NCBI GenBank assembly: GCA_018268735.1 | Contig: JAFDWA010000025.1 | Coordinates: 1 to 12,258 of the forward strand | Source: Actinomycetota bacterium | GTDB lineage: Bacteria; Actinomycetota; Acidimicrobiia; Acidimicrobiales; Microtrichaceae | DNA: 12,258 nt | Direction of reading: 5' to 3' | Program-made: the position numbers and the translations under genes | The notes under the pieces: model-generated | Databases searched by the model: none | Told to the model about the DNA's origin: nothing | Seen by the model: the letters and a program-made list of their open reading frames with translations, nothing else | Part shown: positions 6,248 to 12,258 of the stretch, piece after piece | Numbering within the stretch: position 1 is the first letter of the stretch | How the letters are laid out: every line of letters begins with the position of its first letter

Positions 6248-7679
6248 GGTCGCCGAGCTCCTGCGCGATGTCGAAGCGACGCCGCCACCGACAGATCGTG
6301 CGGCGTCCACACGGCGACGCTTCGCGATCCCGCTGTGCACCGCTGTGGTCCTCGTCGCCTATGCGGTTGCGGCGATGTCGGCGGCGCAGAGCGCGACGGG
6401 CTCGGACTTCCATCGACGGCAGGCCGCGGCGATCGCCGCCGGGCGCCTCGACATCCGGCCGGTGCCGGATGCGCTCAGATCGCTGCGCAACCCGTACGAC
6501 GCCGGGCGCAACGTCGACGTTCGGACGCACGACGGGGTCCAGGACCTCGCGTACCGCGACGGCCACCTCTACTCGGCGCACGGACTGACGATCCCCCTGT
6601 TGCTCGTACCCGCCGAGCGGCTCCTCGGCACGGCACCGCCCAACTGGGCGATCACCCTGATGGCGGGATGGGTCGGCGTGATCTGCGGCGCGTGGATCCT
6701 GACCAGGGTCCGCGAGGACGTCGTCCCGTGCCTGCCGGACTGGGCGCTCGGCACCGCGATCCTCGCGTTCGGGCTGTGCGGTCCCGTGCCGGCGCTGATG
6801 TCGACCGGCAACGGCTACGAGGCTGCGATCGCTGTTGCGTTCGCACTCACGATGGCCGGTGCTGCGCTCCTCATGTCGGCGGTTGGGAGGTGGCCGCAGC
6901 TCGATCGGCGCCGCGCTGCGATCGGATCGAGCCTGCTCGCGCTCGCGGTGGGGGCGCGTCCGACCGCGGTCGCGGCGTCGATCGCGCTCGTGGTGGTCAC
7001 GGTCGCGTCGGTGCGGGCTGCGGGGCGCAGCGGAACGACACGAGCAGGACTCCGGGCTGACATCGCAGCGCTGCTCGGGCCCTACGTCGTCGTCGTCGGC
7101 GCGCTGCTGTGGGCGAACGTCGTGAGGTTCGGCTCTCCCACGGAGTTCGGGTTCGGGTTCCAGCTCTCGGTCTGGAACATGCGCACCTACCCGATGGGGC
7201 GCATCTCCTACCTCGCACCGAACCTCGGCGACTACCTCTTCGCAGCACCCGCTCGTGCGGCATCGTTCCCGTGGCTGCGACCTCGATCCGGCATCGAGGG
7301 GCTCCGACCCGATGTTCACACAGCGGAGCCGATCGTCGGCCTCGTCTTCCTCGCCCCGGTGCTCTGCGTCGGAACGGCTTGCCTGCTCGCGGGGCTCCGG
7401 TCGATGCGCCGCACCGCGCCGAGGTTCGCTGTCGCGACGCTGACCGCTGCGGCGATCGGATGCGTCGGCCTGCTCGCGGTGTCGTTCCCGTTCAACACGT
7501 CGACGCTCCGCTATGCCGCCGATGCAGCACCGATGCTGCTCCTCGCCGCGTGCGCGTCGTGGTGCTGGACCCGCAGCAGCCGAGACGACCCGGCATGGAC
7601 GAGGCGACTCGACGTCGCGTGGATCGCGGCGCTCGTCGTCGGCGTCGTCGTCACGGCGTGCACCCAGATCCCGACCTGA
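6246..7679 (+). CDS. Polytopic membrane protein, GT-C glycosyltransferase-like
   Basis: Integral membrane protein of about 477 aa with roughly ten or eleven hydrophobic segments (for example 25-43, 131-146, 161-176, 185-204, 233-247, 270-287, 352-375, 388-407, 416-432, 449-466). The segment 82-110 has NPYD followed by DLAYRDGHLYSAHGLTIPLLL. Residues 284-292 read RFGSPTEFG, later followed by SYLAPNLGDYLFAAP. These resemble a broad actinobacterial family of uncharacterised membrane proteins with a GT-C-like layout (polyprenyl-phosphate-sugar-using transferases), in which a first extracytoplasmic loop with acidic residues (here Asp54) is important. Substrate and product are unknown, and the GT-C link is by layout only. 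ATG 6246 has GGAG only 4 bases away; a TTG at 6213 is an alternative. It lies 63 bases after aconitase on the same strand, and the zinc-ribbon gene follows after 28 bases. It is a real gene; function is open. Confidence 0.75.
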   Translation: MVAELLRDVEATPPPTDRAASTRRRFAIPLCTAVVLVAYAVAAMSAAQSATGSDFHRRQAAAIAAGRLDIRPVPDALRSLRNPYDAGRNVDVRTHDGVQDLAYRDGHLYSAHGLTIPLLLVPAERLLGTAPPNWAITLMAGWVGVICGAWILTRVREDVVPCLPDWALGTAILAFGLCGPVPALMSTGNGYEAAIAVAFALTMAGAALLMSAVGRWPQLDRRRAAIGSSLLALAVGARPTAVAASIALVVVTVASVRAAGRSGTTRAGLRADIAALLGPYVVVVGALLWANVVRFGSPTEFGFGFQLSVWNMRTYPMGRISYLAPNLGDYLFAAPARAASFPWLRPRSGIEGLRPDVHTAEPIVGLVFLAPVLCVGTACLLAGLRSMRRTAPRFAVATLTAAAIGCVGLLAVSFPFNTSTLRYAADAAPMLLLAACASWCWTRSSRDDPAWTRRLDVAWIAALVVGVVVTACTQIPT

Positions 7680-7707
7680 ACGGCGTCGCTGTGCGACACT
7701 CGTGCCC

Positions 7708-7899
7708 ATGACCGGCGGAACCCTCGACTTCACGTGCCCTCGCTGCTCGCGGCCGGCGACCGAGGCGTTCTACGGCCCGTGCGGGACCTGTCGCACCACG
7801 TTGCGAGCGGTGATCGGCGGCGAGGCGAGAGACGTCGAGGTCGGCGACTACGAGCCGAAGATGAACGTCACGCCGAACGCGGTCGCGACGAAGGACTGA
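7708..7899 (+). CDS. Small zinc-ribbon protein, function unknown
   Basis: Predicted protein of 63 aa with two CxxC knuckles, Cys10-Pro-Arg-Cys13 and Cys25-Gly-Thr-Cys28, spaced as in a zinc ribbon, in the context TCPRCSRPATEAFYGPCGTC. The remainder (about 29-63) is polar and acidic and ends NAVATKD. Small proteins of this kind are found in Actinomycetota; no function is known to me. The start ATG 7708 has no Shine-Dalgarno sequence. GACACT at 7695-7700, 7 bases before the ATG, resembles a -10 box (TANNNT with one mismatch at the first position), so a leaderless transcript is possible, but read-through from the membrane-protein gene 28 bases upstream is equally possible. Codon use and the coherent cysteine pattern support a real gene. 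Confidence 0.7.
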   Translation: MTGGTLDFTCPRCSRPATEAFYGPCGTCRTTLRAVIGGEARDVEVGDYEPKMNVTPNAVATKD

Positions 7900-7901
7900 C
7901 T

Positions 7902-7917
7902 GCCCGCCGTCGCGGGC
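7902..7917. terminator. Short GC hairpin between convergent genes
   Basis: GCCCGC (7902-7907) and GCGGGC (7912-7917) pair perfectly around the loop CGTC. It fills most of the 27-base gap between the zinc-ribbon stop and the stop of the minus-strand acyltransferase gene, so it may end transcription in both directions. No T-tract. Confidence 0.45.
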
Positions 7918-7926
7918 CGGTGCTCC

Positions 7927-9384
7927 TCAGTCGTCTCCGGGCCGACGGTGGCGTTCATGGGCTGCGTCGTCGTGGTCCGGGGTGACGCCACCCGGGTAGG
8001 TCTTCGCCAACTCCTCCTCGGAGGGGTCGCGACGCTCCCTCGCCTGCGCGGGGAGCAGGTCGGTGATGGCCGCCATCATCCGGTCGGTGTCGTCCTGCAG
8101 GTCTGCGCCGTCGAGCGGGACCTCCGGGCCGACCCGGATCCGAACGGTGGGTGGGTGCAGCACGTTGGTGATGTCCGGCATCCGCTCGCTCCGAGGCCAC
8201 ACCACCTCGGTCCCCCAGATCCCGATCGGGATGACGGGCGCACCGGTCGCGTGTGCGAGCCGGACGGCACCCCAACGACCCTTGAGGTCCGGATCGAAGA
8301 ACGCCGGGCCGCGGGGGATGGTGCCCTGGGGCATGATCGCGACCATCTCTCCGGCGGCAAGCGCCGACTCTGCCGCCCGGAGCGGCTCGTCGGATCCGGT
8401 GCCGCGATCGACGCGGATGCCGCCGAGCACGGTCGCGACGTCACCGACGATCGGGGCATCGAACACCTCCTTCTTGCCGAGGAAGCGCACCGGTCGACCG
8501 CGGCGGGCGAGCAGGTAGCCGATCGCGAGCGGATCCAGGTAGGAGCGATGGTTCGCGACCAGGATCGCCGGCCCGTCGGCCGGGATGCGGTCGAGCCCTC
8601 CGAGGTCGAAGCGCACCCACGGGAACAGCTGGGGCTGCGCCAGCAGGTGCAGGACCCTCTGCGGCTCGATGCCCACGAACTTGGGCACCCCGCTCGGCAC
8701 GTCGAAGTACACCACCGGCCAGCGACGCAACGCAGCGACGGCGATCATCCGGGGATCGGGGTTCACCACGGTCGGATGTCCGACGAGGCTGAGCAACGGG
8801 GTGTCGTAGTAGCTGTCCGAGTAGGCATAGCTGGCGGCAAGGTCGATGTCGTTGTCGTTGGCCCAACCGAGGACGGCGGACGCCTTGCCCCTGCCCCACA
8901 CGAACTCGCCCTCGACGGTCCCGTCGTAGCGCCCGCCCTCACGGCCGTAGGTCGTCGCCACCACGTCGTCGAAGCCGAGGAGGTCCGCGAGGGGACGCAC
9001 CAAGTCGCGTGGCGTCGTCGTCGCCATCACCAGCGAACGCCCCGCGGACCGGTGCTCCTCGATCAGATGGCGAGCGTACGGGAGCACGGCGTCGGCAAGT
9101 CGCGGCGCTGCCTCCTCGGCGGCGGCCTCGACGCGCTCGACAGGCCATCCCCTGGCCATCCGAGCACCCTGGCGGCTCAGGAACATGGAGGGCCAGGTCT
9201 CGCCGATGACGTCGAAGATCTTGAACATCACGGATTCGAGTCCCTGCGTCGACGAGCCGACGAGCCCGGCCGAACGCAGCACCTCTCCGAACACCGGCCC
9301 GCTCGCACCGGACAGCAGCGTGCGATCCAGGTCGAAGAACGCGGCCGCGGGACGGCTCGCCGCGCTCGTGTCCGACAGGTCCAT
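7927..9384 (-). CDS. HAD-family phosphatase / 1-acylglycerol-3-phosphate acyltransferase (PlsC) fusion
   Basis: Two-domain protein of about 485 aa, related to mycobacterial PlsC-like HAD-acyltransferases. The N-terminal HAD domain (SerB-like, about 13-215) has the nucleophile motif FFDLDRTLL (Asp18, Asp20), motif II MATTTPRD (Thr122-124), Lys167 in GRGKAS, and the acidic motif SDSYYD (Asp190, Asp194). The acyltransferase domain (about 250-430) has NHRSYLDP with the catalytic HX4D pair His279/Asp284, and a block-III motif MPQGTIPRG in which Gln353 stands where many PlsC enzymes have Glu. It probably acylates a lysophospholipid at the membrane, with a paired dephosphorylation whose substrate is unknown. 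A charged tail ends the protein. ATG 9384 is preferred, with GTAGG about 9 bases upstream, because the HAD motif follows directly; a start at 9471 would lie inside the hairpin region. Divergent from the LysR-type gene. Confidence 0.92.
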   Translation of the reverse strand: MDLSDTSAASRPAAAFFDLDRTLLSGASGPVFGEVLRSAGLVGSSTQGLESVMFKIFDVIGETWPSMFLSRQGARMARGWPVERVEAAAEEAAPRLADAVLPYARHLIEEHRSAGRSLVMATTTPRDLVRPLADLLGFDDVVATTYGREGGRYDGTVEGEFVWGRGKASAVLGWANDNDIDLAASYAYSDSYYDTPLLSLVGHPTVVNPDPRMIAVAALRRWPVVYFDVPSGVPKFVGIEPQRVLHLLAQPQLFPWVRFDLGGLDRIPADGPAILVANHRSYLDPLAIGYLLARRGRPVRFLGKKEVFDAPIVGDVATVLGGIRVDRGTGSDEPLRAAESALAAGEMVAIMPQGTIPRGPAFFDPDLKGRWGAVRLAHATGAPVIPIGIWGTEVVWPRSERMPDITNVLHPPTVRIRVGPEVPLDGADLQDDTDRMMAAITDLLPAQARERRDPSEEELAKTYPGGVTPDHDDAAHERHRRPGDD

Positions 9385-9437
9385 GACGACGAACCTACCC
9401 GACTGCGCAACGCCGGCAGCGACGGCGCAAAACGGCC

Positions 9438-9466
9438 GAAGGACTGGCGGGGGGAGCCAGTCCTTC
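9438..9466. promoter_or_regulatory. Perfect 11-bp stem-loop with G6 loop (hairpin 1)
   Basis: GAAGGACTGGC (9438-9448) and GCCAGTCCTTC (9456-9466) are perfect reverse complements around the loop GGGGGGA. Read on the minus strand it lies in the HAD-PlsC leader and is followed, after GGCCG, by TTTT (9432-9429), which resembles an intrinsic terminator or attenuator with an imperfect spacer. Confidence 0.6.
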
Positions 9467-9478
9467 AGCACAGGCCTC

Positions 9479-9499
9479 CGGTCCGGGGGGGGTGGACCG
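9479..9499. promoter_or_regulatory. Stem-loop with G8 loop (hairpin 2)
   Basis: CGGTCC (9479-9484) and GGACCG (9494-9499) pair perfectly around GGGGGGGGT, the longest homopolymer in the window. Confidence 0.5.
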
Positions 9500-9505
9500 T
9501 GGCGC

Positions 9506-9533
9506 AGGACCGAGGGGGACGGGGGGGAGTCCT
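9506..9533. promoter_or_regulatory. Stem-loop with G5 and G7 runs in its loop (hairpin 3)
   Basis: AGGAC (9506-9510) and GTCCT (9529-9533) pair around an 18-base loop that holds G5 (9514-9518) and G7 (9521-9527). AGGAC and AGTCCT recur in hairpin 1, so hairpins 1 and 3 look like versions of the same element. Confidence 0.45.
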
Positions 9534-9547
9534 CAACCTCGGTCGTT

Positions 9548-9614
9548 CTTGGTGAGCAACATGATAGCCAAGAGCAAGCAATCGGTCAACGCAATATGCC
9601 AGATAGTTGGTATC
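9548..9614. promoter_or_regulatory. AT-richer LysR control region with short dyads
   Basis: CTTGG (9548-9552) and CCAAG (9568-9572) form an inverted repeat with a 15-base spacer, and GATA/TATC (9602-9605 / 9611-9614) form another with a 5-base spacer. LysR-type regulators usually bind loosely dyadic sites upstream of their own gene, so this is the expected place for autoregulation and for control of the divergent gene. No convincing -10/-35 pair was seen. Confidence 0.3.
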
Positions 9615-9671
9615 GTCGGTGACGATCAGCTCGACGAGGCCGGCTCGCCGAGGCCGACCGTGGAGGTCGTG

Positions 9672-10595
9672 GTGGACCGAAAGCAGCTCCGGGCGTTCGT
9701 CGCCGTGGCAGAACACCGGTCGTTCTCGGCGGGCGCACGTGCGCTCGGGACGGTCCAGTCCAACGTGTCGGCACACGTGGCACGCCTCGAGCGCGACCTC
9801 GGCGTCGTCCTCCTCGACCGTGCCACCAACGAGCCGACCGACGAGGGGCGCGCCGTCCTCGAGCGCGCACGGCGCATCGAGGCGGAGTTCGACGCGCTCG
9901 ACGCCGACGTCGCGTCCATGCGCGACGTCGTCTCGGGCTCGGTCCGGCTCGGGGCGATCGGAACGACCGCTCGCTGGCTCGTCGCTCCACTGCTCACAGC
10001 CGTCACCGACGACTACCCGTCGATCCGCGTGATCGTCCTCGATGCCACGACCTCCTCGCTCGTGTTGAACCTCGGCTCCGGCACCGTGGACCTCGCGATC
10101 GTGAACCTTCCCATCGATGACGACGACATCGCCGTCGAGCCGCTCTTCGACGAGGATCGGATCCTGATCGTCCCGACGGGTCACCCCCTGTACGAGCGCG
10201 ACTCGATCACGTTGTCCGAGCTCGCCGGCCACGACCTCCTGCTCGAAGCCCGCGGCACCGCGTTCCGCGACGTGCTCGACCACGCCGCACGTGAGCAGGG
10301 CGTCGAGCTCCGACCGAAGGCCGAGCTCGACGGGATGCGGCTCCTCGCCTCCCTCGTGTTCGCCGGCTTCGGCGCCGGAATCGTTCCGGCATCAGCCATC
10401 CCTCCGAACCTCGACGGCAGCTGGCGGCGCATCCCCGTCGACGGCGTCCCCGGGCGCAGCGTCGGACTCGCCCGCCGTCGACGGGGACTGCTCACCGCCG
10501 CGCAGCGGGTGGTTGCGGAGCAGATCCGCCACACGATCGCCAACGGCGCAGCGGACGTGCCCGGGGTCTACCCGACCGTCGACCTGCTCCCCTGA
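9672..10595 (+). CDS. LysR-type transcriptional regulator
   Basis: Regulator of about 307 aa, the standard LysR length. The N-terminal winged helix (about 3-60) reads DRKQLRAFVAVAEHRSFSAG followed by ALGTVQSNVSAHVARLERDLGVVLLDR, the typical LysR DNA-binding pattern. The effector domain (about 88-295) has SGSVRLGAIGTTA at its start and GTVDLAIVN in the middle, and ends its second lobe with VFAGFGAGIVPASAI. GTG 9672 is chosen because GGAGGT (9662-9667) lies just upstream and the protein then starts as LysR proteins usually do; GTGs at 9660 and 9669 fit less well, and longer frames run through the G-run hairpins. The co-inducer is unknown. By position it may regulate the divergent HAD-PlsC gene, itself, or citrate synthase 114 bases downstream; the sequence does not decide. 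Confidence 0.93.
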   Translation: MDRKQLRAFVAVAEHRSFSAGARALGTVQSNVSAHVARLERDLGVVLLDRATNEPTDEGRAVLERARRIEAEFDALDADVASMRDVVSGSVRLGAIGTTARWLVAPLLTAVTDDYPSIRVIVLDATTSSLVLNLGSGTVDLAIVNLPIDDDDIAVEPLFDEDRILIVPTGHPLYERDSITLSELAGHDLLLEARGTAFRDVLDHAAREQGVELRPKAELDGMRLLASLVFAGFGAGIVPASAIPPNLDGSWRRIPVDGVPGRSVGLARRRRGLLTAAQRVVAEQIRHTIANGAADVPGVYPTVDLLP

Positions 10596-10599
10596 CGCT

Positions 10600-10614
10600 G
10601 TGCCGAACGGGCAC
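10600..10614 (+). terminator. Small hairpin after the LysR gene
   Basis: GTGCC (10600-10604) and GGCAC (10610-10614) pair around GAACG, 5 bases past the LysR stop. It is short and lacks a T-tract, so it is only a possible terminator. Confidence 0.35.
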
Positions 10615-10639
10615 CGCGGCCGAATTGCCGCCCCACCCC

Positions 10640-10677
10640 GGTCGGCGACCGACCCGGACGCCGACACGCCGTAGGAT
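10640..10677 (+). promoter_or_regulatory. Citrate synthase promoter with upstream dyad
   Basis: TAGGAT (10672-10677) fits the actinobacterial TANNNT -10 pattern and is 32 bases before the GTG start. No good -35 is seen. GGTCGG (10640-10645) and CCGACC (10649-10654), perfect arms around CGA, occupy the -35 position, where a bound regulator would block or recruit polymerase. GGAG at 10699-10702, 7 bases before GTG 10710, is the ribosome binding site. Confidence 0.5.
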
Positions 10678-10709
10678 GGCGGTGACGATCACTCCTGTGG
10701 AGACGACAC

Positions 10710-11975
10710 GTGGCCGACAGCATCACCATCACCGACAACCGCACAGGCGAATCGCTCGAGATCCCGATCCTCGACGGCGGGATCGACGCCAAGGCGTGGT
10801 CCAAGCTGCTGCCAGGCGTCTGGTTCCACGATCCCTCCTTCGGAGCGACCTCCGGCGCTGCGTCGTCCATCACCGAGCTCGACGGCGAGGCGGGATTCCT
10901 CCGCTACCGCGGGTACCCGATCGACCAGCTCGCCGAGTCGTCGAGCTACCTCGAGGTCGCCTACCTGCTGATCCACGGCGAGCTGCCCACGCCCGAGCAG
11001 TTCGAGGAGTGGCGCTACGAGATCACCCACCACACCTTCATCCACGAGAACGTCCGCAAGCGGTTCATGGAGGGCTTCCACCACGATGCGCACCCGATGG
11101 GGATGCTCGTGTCGACCATCGCGGCGCTCTCCACGTTCTACCCGGAAGCGCGGGACCTGTCCTCCGACATCGTGATGAAGCAGGTCGTCCGCCTCATCGC
11201 GAAGATGCCGACGCTCGCCGCCGGCGCCTTCCGCCACAGCGTCGGCATGCCGTTCGTCTACCCCGACAACAGCCTCGACTTCGCGGCCAACTTCCTGTCG
11301 ATGATGTGGAAGACCGCCGAGCCGCGCTACGACGCCAACCCGGTGCTCGCACGGGCCCTCGACGTCCTGTTCATCCTCCACGCGGACCACGAGCAGAACT
11401 GCTCCACCACGGCGATGCGCACCGTCGGCAGCGCGCACGCCGATCCGTACGTCGCGACCGCCGCAGCGACCGCCGCGCTCTACGGGCCACGTCACGGCGG
11501 CGCGAACGAGGCCGTCATCCGGATGCTCACCCAGATCGGCTCCATCGACGCGGTCCCGGCATACGTGGAGCGGGTCAAGCAGGGAGATGTGCGGCTGCAG
11601 GGCTTCGGCCACCGCGTCTACAAGAACTACGACCCCCGTGCCCGCATCATCAAGCGCACCGCGGACCAGGTCTTCGAGGTGACCGGCAAGAACCCGCTGC
11701 TCGACATCGCGTTGAAGCTCGAAGAGGTCGCGTTGTCGGACTCGTACTTCACCGACCGCAAGCTGTATCCGAACGTCGACTTCTACTCGGGCCTCATCTA
11801 CCAGGCGATGGGGTTCCCGATGGACATGTTCACGGTGCTCTTCGCCATCCCACGCACCGCCGGGTGGCTGGCGCACTACCGCGAGCTGCTCGACCAGGAC
11901 AGCCGCATCTACCGGCCGCGGCAGCTCTACGTCGGCCATCCGGTCCGCGACTACGTCCCAATCGAGCGCCGCTGA
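10710..11975 (+). CDS. gltA: Citrate synthase (type II, GltA-like)
   Basis: Condenses acetyl-CoA with oxaloacetate to citrate, the entry step of the TCA cycle, in the cytoplasm. Length is 421 aa, as expected for hexameric-type bacterial citrate synthase. The catalytic triad is visible as His262 (GPRHGGANEA), His301 (GFGHRVYKNYDPRA) and Asp357 (PNVDFYSG). Further signatures are FLRYRGYPIDQLAESSSYLEV near the N-terminus, LHADHEQNCSTTAMR (from about 223) and the C-terminal motif RPRQLYVG. The beta-rich N-terminal extension before the FLRYRG motif is typical of the type II, often NADH-regulated, class. GTG 10710 is the start: GGAG lies 7 bases upstream and a -10-like TAGGAT precedes it. It follows a LysR-type gene on the same strand but has its own promoter. 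It works with aconitase at 3909-6182, the next enzyme in the cycle. No key residue is missing. Confidence 0.98.
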   Translation: MADSITITDNRTGESLEIPILDGGIDAKAWSKLLPGVWFHDPSFGATSGAASSITELDGEAGFLRYRGYPIDQLAESSSYLEVAYLLIHGELPTPEQFEEWRYEITHHTFIHENVRKRFMEGFHHDAHPMGMLVSTIAALSTFYPEARDLSSDIVMKQVVRLIAKMPTLAAGAFRHSVGMPFVYPDNSLDFAANFLSMMWKTAEPRYDANPVLARALDVLFILHADHEQNCSTTAMRTVGSAHADPYVATAAATAALYGPRHGGANEAVIRMLTQIGSIDAVPAYVERVKQGDVRLQGFGHRVYKNYDPRARIIKRTADQVFEVTGKNPLLDIALKLEEVALSDSYFTDRKLYPNVDFYSGLIYQAMGFPMDMFTVLFAIPRTAGWLAHYRELLDQDSRIYRPRQLYVGHPVRDYVPIERR

Positions 11976-11990
11976 TCGACCACAGCCGAA

Positions 11991-12003
11991 CGACCGACGG
12001 TCG
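11991..12003. repeat. Short palindrome between citrate synthase and acyl-CoA dehydrogenase
   Basis: CGACCG-A-CGGTCG is a 13-bp perfect dyad 13 bases before the next start codon. It may be an operator half-site pair or chance in GC-rich sequence. Confidence 0.2.
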
Positions 12004-12015
12004 ACGGCCGACCCG

Positions 12016-12258
12016 ATGACGCTGGACCACCGCTGGCCCGACGACGTCGTGGCGCTCGCCGAGGAGGCCCGGGAGGTCGCCCGACGAGCGGCCGCCGACC
12101 TCGATGTCCGCGAGGACTCCTGGCTGATCGGCTCCTCCCGTGCGTTCTCACTCGAGCTCGCCCGCCGAGGCTGGATCGGGATGACGTGGCCCACAGCGGA
12201 CGGAGGTGGCGGTCGCAGCCCGCTCGAGCGGTTCGCTGTCTTCGAGGCGCTCGTCTCC
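12016..12258 (+). CDS. Acyl-CoA dehydrogenase family protein, N-terminal part (runs off the window)
   Basis: Only the first 81 codons are present. The visible motif, from about residue 54 on, LARRGWIGMTWPTADGGG followed by SPLERFAVFEALVS, is the N-terminal helical domain pattern of acyl-CoA dehydrogenases, FAD enzymes that oxidise the alpha-beta bond of acyl-CoA esters. Before it are about 50 residues rich in Ala, Arg, Glu and Asp, as expected for the first helices (EEAREVARRAAADLDVRED). The start ATG 12016 is 40 bases after citrate synthase on the same strand, without an obvious Shine-Dalgarno sequence, so co-transcription is likely. Substrate chain length or type cannot be told from this part. 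The catalytic glutamate and FAD-binding segments would lie beyond the window. An acetyl-CoA-producing enzyme beside citrate synthase makes metabolic sense, but that link is inference. Confidence 0.85.
   Translation, partial: MTLDHRWPDDVVALAEEAREVARRAAADLDVREDSWLIGSSRAFSLELARRGWIGMTWPTADGGGGRSPLERFAVFEALVS

Larger units (their letters stand above)
9385..9671. other. 287-bp divergent intergenic region without a gene
   Basis: This gap between the HAD-PlsC and LysR starts contains three stem-loops with G-run loops (9438-9533) and an AT-richer section (about 9548-9617) with several short dyads. Open frames crossing it show no coding character: they translate to Gly/Arg/Pro-rich runs. It must hold the promoters of both flanking genes. 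Confidence 0.7.

Noticed and set aside
5844..7733. Long minus-strand open frame (over 600 codons) across the aconitase end and membrane-protein gene
   Set aside because: Its translation is a low-complexity Arg/Asp/Glu/Pro mix. The plus-strand frames show real domain motifs and membrane segments.
7948..9555. Long plus-strand open frame opposite the HAD-PlsC gene
   Set aside because: The minus-strand frame carries complete HAD and PlsC motifs; the plus-strand product has none.
9492..9671. N-terminal extension of the LysR-type protein
   Set aside because: It would encode 60 residues without family similarity and run through the G-run hairpins. GTG 9672 with GGAGGT fits the family.
10689..12194. 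Long minus-strand open frame opposite citrate synthase
   Set aside because: Citrate synthase has its full catalytic set on the plus strand; the antisense frame is a GC-driven shadow.
1..12258. tRNA, rRNA, CRISPR array, insertion sequence or prophage
   Set aside because: No cloverleaf-like or rRNA sequence, no regularly spaced direct repeats, and no transposase, integrase or phage genes were found in any frame.

Overview
The window is high-GC (about two thirds G+C by eye), densely coded bacterial chromosome. The gene set points to the phylum Actinomycetota: a NarL-type two-component pair, a Flp pilin, a HAD-PlsC acyltransferase fusion with the PQGTIPRG signature, a TAGGAT-type -10 box and GTG starts. 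A mitochondrial-type aconitase in this setting makes the class Acidimicrobiia my best guess. That placement is inference. Nothing looks like a prophage, transposon, CRISPR array, tRNA or rRNA, so this reads as a core-genome region.

Layout. (1) 32-2895, plus strand: a membrane GAF histidine kinase, its NarL/FixJ response regulator 4 bases downstream, then after a structured 127-bp gap a 62-aa Flp-type pilin. Two perfect GC-rich hairpins (2914-2982) close this block and separate it from a converging gene. (2) 3022-6182: a GntR/UTRA repressor-type regulator on the minus strand, divergent from aconitase on the plus strand. The shared control region carries a long dyad centred on GTAC, and the aconitase leader has a perfect hairpin just before its ribosome binding site. 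(3) 6246-7899, plus strand: a polytopic GT-C-like membrane protein and a 63-aa zinc-ribbon protein. (4) 7927-9384, minus strand: a HAD phosphatase/1-acylglycerol-3-phosphate acyltransferase fusion. (5) 9385-9671: a 287-bp divergent intergenic region with three stem-loops whose loops are G-runs, followed by an AT-richer stretch. (6) 9672-12258, plus strand: a LysR-type regulator, citrate synthase with its own promoter, and the start of an acyl-CoA dehydrogenase that runs off the window.

How they fit. Citrate synthase and aconitase catalyse consecutive TCA-cycle steps. They lie about 4.5 kb apart, each beside a different type of regulator (GntR/UTRA for aconitase, LysR for citrate synthase). 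The acyl-CoA dehydrogenase and acyltransferase add fatty-acid/lipid metabolism, so the locus may sit at the junction of acetyl-CoA supply and the TCA cycle. The kinase/regulator pair is placed to control the pilin.

No clearly new protein system was found. The least explained material is non-coding: competing hairpins in the pilin leader (2622-2664), the G-loop stem-loop array (9438-9533), and the GntR/aconitase dyad (3815-3850).
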